Assembly (NCBI GenBank): GCA_051294375.1
Contig: CM119268.1
Span: 3,559,258 to 3,623,257 of the forward strand
Length of the DNA: 64,000 nucleotides
Reading direction: 5' to 3'
Origin: Paraspadella gotoi
Taxonomy: Eukaryota > Chaetognatha
Both the position numbers and the translations under genes were made by a program. Positions 56,800 to 64,000 of this stretch are shown piece after piece; positions within the stretch are counted from its first letter, which is position 1, and each line of letters begins with the position of its first letter. The notes under the pieces are model-generated. The model had not been told where the DNA came from, searched no databases, and saw only the letters and a list, made by a program, of their open reading frames with translations.

Positions 56800-57338
56800 T
56801 GCTTTACTTTTGCTTTTCTTTCGCGCTTTATGCGTTTTCTTATCTCTTTGTAGTTCGTGCGGCGGGTTAGGGCGAAAATCCATGCGGACCCTAGTTCTTG
56901 TACTCATTGTACTGTTATTTCAATTACTGGGAGTTTTTAAATAGAAAAATAGCTACACTTTTCACATCCTTTTTTTCTCATGAGATACACTTACTTGTTG
57001 TATAGATGCTCCCTCTATTTCCAGAAGATAACACTAACATCACTCTCCCCATTACATTATAAAAGAATATACTCTAAATAAAGAATATAATCTAATCTAA
57101 TATATAGTAAAATTTATTAAATCCTTACATTTATTTAAAAATTTTAGTAAAAAATTTTAAAGTCTAATTTAGTAAAACAAGTAATCTTGCAATTTTTCAT
57201 ACATTTTGCTTCTGCCGGACGCTTTAAAACCTGGTACTGCTTTTCACTGTCGTTTCCAATTTCCACTGTCGTTCTCCAATCACAACTATGTCATTTCTAT
57301 GTTATATGTTTGTTTCTCTCTCTCTCTCTCTCTCTCTC

Positions 57339-57388
<50 letters not shown>

Positions 57389-58103
57389 GCTCTCTCTCCT
57401 CTCTCCTTGGGCGCTTCTACGTTTCCACCCCCGAGCGGTCGCTGGCCCTCAATCCCGTCGTCTAAGCAGAATAAACGAAACCCAAGAGAATAACAGAAAA
57501 GAGAGCAACATGAAAAAAGAAAAAGAAGAAAAAAGAAAGAAAAAAAGAAAGAAAAAAAGAAAGAAAAAAAGAAAGAAAAAAAAACGTGACCAACGAAAAC
57601 TGTGGAGGAAAAAAACTTTAGCCGTAAAAGGGGGGGGGGTGGGGGGGAGAGGAGGTTGCCGGGTGACGGTGGTAAGAGAACGAGGTGATTGGAATTGTGA
57701 ACTGGGGAAGTGGTCTGGGGGATTTGTGAAGTAATTGGAGGAGTGGAAAGGAGTTAGGAGTGAAGAGGATTGGAGGGAGCGAGGGTGTTAAGTGCGAGGG
57801 CCTTGCCACGGTTCTTGTGACAGGTAGAAAAGAAGAACCTGACACAGTTTGCTTTTAAAATGAATTCAAGTAATTTAATTTTAGAAACTCGGCTATCATT
57901 TTTGTACTGTAAATGGGTAGAAACGTAGTAGAAAAAAGATGACGGATAAGAAGGTGATGAAAAAAAGGAAAAAAAAAAAGAAAAAAGAAAAAAAAGCGTG
58001 TGAAGGGTGAAAAAGATAGGAGCGGGGAGAAGATGAACTGAAGAAGGGGACACGAGTTTGTACTGGAAAGAAAGAGAGAAAGAGAGGAAGAGAGAGAGAG
58101 AGA

Positions 58104-58141
<38 letters not shown>

Positions 58142-58151
58142 AAAGAGAGAG

Positions 58152-58183
<32 letters not shown>

Positions 58184-58200
58184 GAGGCCGCCGCACGGCT
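54738..58200. other. Polypyrimidine-rich and microsatellite region, no gene recognised
   Basis: (CT)n at 54,945-55,027, a T/C-rich kilobase at 55,240-56,110, (GA)n at 56,701-56,790, (CT)n at 57,316-57,405 and (GA)n at 58,066-58,185. Earlier membrane exons of the TMTC gene should lie here or further right but are not recognised. Confidence 0.5.
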
Positions 58201-58261
58201 ATAAATAGTTTGGCAGAGCTCCAGACAATCCCTAAGACGCGTTGTTAAAAAATTCTTTTTT

Positions 58262-58461
<200 letters not shown>

Positions 58462-58619
58462 GCGAGGAAAAAAAGTAGGAATAAGCGGAAAGTAAGTTAA
58501 AGTAAGAACGGAGAGTTTTTTGCGCGCGTTTTTTTTATCGCGACAATAATAACAACAACAACAACAACAACAAGAAAATAAAAAGTGCGGACCGTCGGGC
58601 ACGAAAATGCTTGAAGGAA

Positions 58620-58865
58620 AACCCCCGCGCATATTGGCCCCTCGTTGGCTTTTAAACTGGCGCCAATATAAGAAGAGCTCTTTCCCATTCCGCTTGCGTC
58701 CAAACAAGAACCGATCGTAGGATCGTATTTCCATCCAATCATCGAGAGGGGATTTTCAGCCAATCATGGACGGGGGATTTTTCGGCCTATCATCGCGAAG
58801 AGGGGATTTCCAGGTAATCTTCATCTGGAGATTTTCAGCCAATCATCGGTGGGGTGTATTTTCAG
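58620..58865 (-). promoter_or_regulatory. CCAAT-box cluster, candidate promoter on the minus strand
   Basis: Four to five diverged repeats of about 30 bases, three with CCAATCA (58,736, 58,760 and near 58,845), plus CCAATC at 58,969. On the minus strand these are ATTGG boxes followed by TTGGCGCC and a TATA-like TTTAAAAG near 58,650. The arrangement resembles an NF-Y-type promoter directed toward the TMTC gene. No transcript evidence is available. Confidence 0.25.
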
Positions 58866-59084
58866 AAAAATTACAAAATGCTTAAATATTTCTTGATATC
58901 ACTTTTTTTTTCGTGACAACCTCTGGCATTTTTTTCCCTAGCGATTCTCAGGATTTGGCTTTTCGACCAATCGACGAAGGAAAAAAGTCAAAAACCCAAT
59001 TTTCTCGTTTTGACCATTTTCATTTTGGAGGCGAGCTCTCATAACCGAGTCGACTCGCCTCTAAAAAAAACCTGGGAGAGAGAA

Positions 59085-59149
<65 letters not shown>

Positions 59150-61480
59150 GACCTTTTTTTCCTTTCCTCAACCAGATATGAAGTATTTTCGGGGTCAGGA
59201 ACGGGGTCAACCCAGTGTGAAAAATGCCCAAGCTCTCTCTTGGGGCATGGGCGGGGTTAAGACATTCATGAGGCTCGAAAGGAAAGGATCGTTTGAGTGG
59301 TCAGTTGAGTGGTCAGTTGAGTGGTCAGTTGAGTGGTCAGTTGAGTGGTCAGTTGAGTGGGTCATGTGGTATGTGGATGATGTCGTGTGGAGGGTTAATT
59401 TATTTGTTTAAATAAATGTATTATGTATTGATACGTTTTATATGGGGAGGGAGAGAGAATGAGAAAGATGAAAGTTTTAATTCCAGAATAACATGAAAAA
59501 GGGGAGATGATTATGAAACTGGTACAACCAATATAAAATTAGCCATTCATTTAATAAACAAGCTATCTGGCCTCCAGAAAATCTATGGTTTTTTAAGTGC
59601 TGTTTTAATTTTATGAAAGAACCTTAAAGTACTATCGTACTATCGCACTGCTGTGGTTTTGAGCTCAGTCTACTTGCTCGGTAGGCTGGGCTTATACTGA
59701 CAGTTGAGAAAAGGAAACGGTGGGAACCAAGTTGTTGACATAGAAGTGGTAAGTTCACATCTGAGATGAGACAGGTAGGTGAGGTAAACTTGGAAAGACG
59801 ACGACGCCTTAGATGTGAAGGGCAAAAGAAGAGGAAAAAGGAAACGTAATAAATTAAAGGAAAACAAAAAAAAAAGAAAGGAATTGAAGAAAAAGGAGGC
59901 AGGAAGGTAAGGGAGACACACCATAGAGTACGGAAAAACAGTAGACTGGGACGAGGTGAGTTTAAGGAGCGAGGATGGAGAAGAAGTCGTTGAGCCATCC
60001 ATCAAAAATGTTGAGCTTGGAGATAATGAGAGAGAACGAGTGGATAACATCCATATATCCCGAGATGAAAGAAAAGTTGTATGTAAGTATGTAGTAAGGC
60101 GTAGTGAAGTTACATACAAAAATTTTTAAAAAGTCAATTATGAACAACATACACATCAGTGAACATTAATTTATAAAGAAAATTAATTTTATGTCTTTTT
60201 AAATTTTCGTACAGTAAGGTTATATTTATATATAGTACTATCCTTATAAAATCGAAAAATTTTCAAAATAGGCTTTTCTTAAATTTTGATTTCAGATTTG
60301 AATTACCTCGTCAAAAGTTGATAAAGAAAAATATATCATTTTTAAAAATTCTTTCATTAAGTGGAGTTAAAAAATTAAAAAAAACTATATTTTATTATAT
60401 AAAAAGTTAATTTTCAGTTTTAAAATATAGCTTTTTCTAATTTTTGACCACACTTAATGAAGGAATTTTCAAAAAGAGTTATATTTCTTTTTATCAACTT
60501 TTATGACGAATCCAAATCTGCAAAAATATCTTAGAAAAAAACTGTTTTGAAATTTTAACATTTATTTGGTTTTAGTCTAGTATTAAATATGGCGCTAGAC
60601 TGCGTATCAAATTGAAAACAATAAAATTATTATAAAGTTTTTTTAATACATAAATGTCATTAGTATAAATGTGTTTGTCCTTACTTTTTAGAATTTTAAT
60701 TAAGTAAATTTACAAAATTTTACTAAAACGCCCTTTGTATGTAGTTTAGAGACAGATAGTAAAGTAAATATAAGGAATGCAAAGGAAAGGAAAGGAAAAC
60801 ACCTTTTTTTTTAACTCACAAAGTCAAGTAAAAGTATCTATGTTAAGACGAAGGAAGCGTGTCATCGTCACGAGGGCAAAGTGAAATTGTCTCTGGGAAG
60901 GCGACCCGGAAAAATGTTCATGTCACTTTGAAATTCCCTGGAGGCGACGAGAGACGCTCGCGGTCAACGAGAAAAAGGAGAGAGAGAAAAGGAGAGAGGG
61001 CGCGAAGGTTGATGCTGTGGCGTCTGCTGCATCCGTTGGAGCTGCGCTGTNNNNNNNNNNNNNNNNNNNNNNNNNNNNNNNNNNNNNNNNNNNNNNNNNN
61101 NNNNNNNNNNNNNNNNNNNNNNNNNNNNNNNNNNNNNNNNNNNNNNNNNNNNNNNNNNNNNNNNNNNNNNNNNNNNNNNNNNNNNNNNNNNNNNNNNNNN
61201 NNNNNNNNNNNNNNNNAAAAGTAAAAAGTTGAAACTCGATGAAATTGTTGGCAAGTTGGGATTTCAAGTTTCTTGAGGGTTGGTTGAAGAAGGCGAAAAA
61301 GCGAACAAAGACAAACATATAAATGAACAGCTGACCAAGGATATAACTGAACAAATTACTACAGCTGAAATCGACAAATTTTGTTTCTGATAATAATCTT
61401 GAATTATCTACAGTATGTATATTTGAATTTGATGTTTTAATGTTATATTTGTAGTCGGGCATTGCCTAGGATCACCCCGC
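58866..61480. other. No gene recognised; short overlapping frames
   Basis: (GA)n at 59,084-59,145, five 12-bp GAGTGGTCAGTT units at 59,295-59,354, and AT-rich DNA at 60,130-60,760. At 59,909-60,128 both strands have protein-like open frames. Gap of 166 N at 61,051-61,216. Confidence 0.4.
59509..59571 (+). repeat. Dispersed repeat family B, copy 3
   Basis: GAAACTGGTACAACCAATATAAAATTA followed by TTTAATAAACAAGCTATCT. Confidence 0.6.
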
Positions 61481-61487
61481 CTAGAAT

Positions 61488-61730
61488 CATGACACTTTCA
61501 CTTGTGACCCGGTGGCTTATTGAGTAAAGCCATCAGCTCATGACCACTAGGTACCTACCGGTACCTACCCTGCGGGAAGCGTGAGGACGGTCGTAAGCCG
61601 CCTTGGGGGCATGGCAAACCCTCAAGCCTGGTTCCAAGCCCAGGGGCCCGTTCCATGGCTGCTAGAGGGGGGTTATAGAACTTACGGACATTCATCTTCA
61701 GCCCTCGTGGCGCCTTATCCACATATTTGA
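61488..61730 (-). repeat. SINE-like dispersed repeat, longest copy
   Basis: About 240 bases. The head reads CCCGGTGGCTTATTGAGTAAAG, which resembles a tRNA-type A box, followed by CTCATGACCACTAGGTACC. The body matches the copy at 18,060-18,232 inverted. No clear B box or poly-A/tandem tail was found. Strand is given relative to that copy. Confidence 0.65.
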
Positions 61731-61934
61731 AAATTTTCTCCAGTAAACTTTGAATTCTTTTTAAACCGCTAGATGTAATCGGCGAGAAAAATTCCGGGGG
61801 ATTTCTTGAGATAAGTCACATCCGGGTTATCCTACGTTTTCTACAGTGAGGTTATCGACCAGTGAAGCATCTCACGAAAAATGAGGGGAAAAAGGAGAAA
61901 GGCAAAGTTCGCGCTTTAGTGGAATTAGCAGTTA

Positions 61935-62510
61935 ATGAGAAAACTCTCTGGTTTTCCAAGCTCAAGGCCGCCTCGAAAACAAGCTTCCAGGTTCAAGGCT
62001 TTCTCGTTTCCAAAGATTATTACCCGATGCACAATAAACTGTCTTTCTTTCGGTCCGGCCGCCTTGCCTTGAGCTCTTCTGCTCTCTCTCTTCTCTCTGT
62101 TCTCGGTCTCTCTCTTCTCTCAGCTACTTTCTTTCGTCGCCTTAACTCGCCAACGAGTGCCTAGTCTTTACAGCTCTTTTTGTCTGGATTTCTCGTCTCT
62201 TCGTCTCTTCTCTCTTTCTCTCTCTTCTCTTCTTCTCTCTTCTCTCCTCTCTCTCTCTGTCTCTCTCTCTTCTCTTCTCGCTCTCTCTCTCGTACTCTCT
62301 CTCTCTCTCTCCGCTCTTCTTTCTTCACNNNNNNNNNNNNNNNNNNNNNNNNNAGAGAGAGAGAGAGAGAAAGAGAGATAAAGAGAGCGAGAGAGAAGCT
62401 AAGGAGGGGCCGGACGAAAGAAAGACAGTTTATGTGATGGGAAATAATCTTTGGAACGAGAAAGCTTGAACCTGGAAACTTGGTCGAGGCGCCTTGAGCT
62501 TGGAAAACCA
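61935..62510. repeat. Inverted repeat around a 25-N gap (62,329-62,353)
   Basis: 61,935-62,075 matches the reverse complement of 62,395-62,510 (GGTTTTCCAAGCTCAAGG, TTCCAGGTTCAAG, AGATTATT..CC blocks), with (CT)n on the left and (GA)n on the right of the gap. Confidence 0.8.
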
Positions 62511-62571
62511 GAGAAGTAAGAAGATGAGGAGGAGGAAGAGGAGGAAGAGGAGGAGGAGGGACAAAGATAAA

Positions 62572-62621
62572 ATGGATGAGTCCCTCATCGAAGAAGGAAG
62601 CGTCCGGAACCAGACCAGAAC
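62572..62621 (+). CDS. Candidate short coding exon, unrecognised
   Basis: MDESLIEEGSVRNQTRT is open up to a consensus GTGAGC donor. It may be a first exon (in-frame ATG) or the end of a longer one. Weak evidence only. Confidence 0.2.
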
Positions 62622-63007
62622 GGTGAGCGCCATCTCTCCTTTGGTGTTCACCCGTTTGTTTAATAACTCCCCTTAACCTACTTTATAAAAATATTTATCA
62701 TATTATAATATAATTTTAATTTTAATTATAATTTTAATAATGTAATGACTTTTGTTAATCAAAGAAAAACATTTTAAACTGAGTACAATATTGATTCTTA
62801 AGTATTTAACAATTATTTTACAAATATTCGTCTCTTCCACCTCACTTCCTTCCCACAATCAATTTTCATTTCATTCAATTTTATCTTTTTTAAAATTACT
62901 ATTCTAATATTTCTTTCTTCCTTCCACTTTCGACTTTTCTCTCTTCCCCTCTTTTCCTTTCTTATTTTCTCTCTTCCCCTCTTTTCCTTTCTTTTCACCT
63001 CTTCCTT

Positions 63008-63433
63008 NNNNNNNNNNNNNNNNNNNNNNNNNNNNNNNNNNNNNNNNNNNNNNNNNNNNNNNNNNNNNNNNNNNNNNNNNNNNNNNNNNNNNNNNNNNNN
63101 NNNNNNNNNNNNNNNNNNNNNNNNNNNNNNNNNNNNNNNNNNNNNNNNNNNNNNNNNNNNNNNNNNNNNNNNNNNNNNNNNNNNNNNNNNNNNNNNNNNN
63201 NNNNNNNNNNNNNNNNNNNNNNNNNNNNNNNNNNNNNNNNNNNNNNNNNNNNNNNNNNNNNNNNNNNNNNNNNNNNNNNNNNNNNNNNNNNNNNNNNNNN
63301 NNNNNNNNNNNNNNNNNNNNNNNNNNNNNNNNNNNNNNNNNNNNNNNNNNNNNNNNNNNNNNNNNNNNNNNNNNNNNNNNNNNNNNNNNNNNNNNNNNNN
63401 NNNNNNNNNNNNNNNNNNNNNNNNNNNNNNNNN
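63008..63433. other. Assembly gap (426 N)
   Basis: Ends exactly at a tandem satellite, so it probably hides more satellite units. Confidence 0.95.
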
Positions 63434-63790
63434 GTGGTTACAAAAAGGGGTGAGGTTACAAAGCGGTAAATATTTAAAGAGAAAAGGTGGAGGTTAGAGG
63501 GATCGGGTTAAAGGTAGGAGGGTTAGAGCGGAAGAGGTTAGAGTGGAAAAAAATTTAACAGGGGATAAGGTTAAAGAGGGAGGTTACAAAAAGGGGGGAG
63601 AGGTTACAAAGCGTGAAATATTTAAAGAGAAAGAGTGGAGGTTAGAGGGATCAGGTTAAAGGTAGGAGGTAGGAGCGGAAGAGGTTAGAGAGGAAACAAT
63701 TTTACCAGGGGATAAGGTTAAAGAGGGAGGTTACAAATTGGAGAGGTTAAAGAAAAGAAAGGGAGGAATTATGAAAAAAAAAGGTTAAAA
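63434..63790. repeat. Tandem satellite, 146-147-bp period
   Basis: GGTTACAAA recurs at 63,436, 63,582 and 63,729. Units carry GTGGAGGTTAGAGGGATC.GGTTAAAGG and GGGGATAAGGTTAAAGAGGGA. The array starts at the gap. Confidence 0.9.
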
Positions 63791-64000
63791 AGACGCATTC
63801 GAAGTATTTTGTTGGGGGAAAGTAAGAAAAAGAAATGTTAATTTCATTGAAAATTTAATTAAACGTTGTTAGATTAAAGACTGAAGTAGTTACAGACAGA
63901 CTGAGTTTTTGCTCAAACGGACCGACGGATTGACAAACAGAAAATAAGACAGTCATGGCCTGACAAAAAATAGAAGAGAGATAGACAGAAAGAACGAAAG

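Noticed and set aside
61862-62164. 100-codon frame beginning MKHLTKNEGKKEKGKVRALV
   Set aside because: Most of it lies in an inverted repeat around a 25-N gap and in (CT)n. The inverted copy does not keep the frame.

Overview
This is a window of an animal (metazoan) nuclear genome: AT-rich, with GT-AG introns, long (CT)n/(GA)n and trinucleotide arrays, dispersed repeats and ten runs of N. It contains the 5' part of an axonemal (ciliary) dynein heavy chain gene, so the organism has motile cilia or flagella. Nothing seen places it more precisely than an animal, probably an invertebrate.

Layout. Positions 1-7,133 hold little that can be named: one unrecognised two-exon coding candidate (896-1,329), one orphan 115-codon frame (2,944-3,291) and a 3 kb block of broken frames. 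At 7,134-7,347 (+) lies the last exon of a START-domain lipid-transfer protein. Converging on it, from 24,658 down to 8,017 (-), are 25 exons of an outer-arm beta-type dynein heavy chain (DNAH9/11/17 class). They join in phase into 1,190 codons, which is the N-terminal stem. The linker and AAA motor exons are not in the 8 kb downstream. Two identical tRNA-Arg(ACG) genes lie antisense in neighbouring dynein introns. A perfect RFX X-box lies about 840 bp upstream of the dynein start codon.

From 54,737 down to 27,223 (-) lies a TMTC4-like gene (ER membrane protein with TPR repeats, O-mannosylation of cadherins). Its 3' exons (27.2-34.8 kb) are orderly and mostly in phase. Its middle exons occur two or three times, on both strands, inside long inverted and direct duplications (33.6-43.5 kb and 50.3-54.0 kb) separated by gaps of exactly 25 N. 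The copies differ by small indels that break some frames; the copy at 50.3-51.2 kb reads cleanly. The simplest explanation is a fold-back or haplotype mis-assembly, not a gene family.

The rest (43.5-50.3 kb and 54.7-64.0 kb) is introns and intergenic DNA with microsatellites, a 45-bp minisatellite, a 146-bp satellite beside a gap, at least three dispersed repeat families and a CCAAT-box cluster. No CRISPR array, phage or bacterial-type operon was seen. The most unusual structure is the palindromic duplication of the TMTC exons, which must be tested as an artefact before it is treated as biology.
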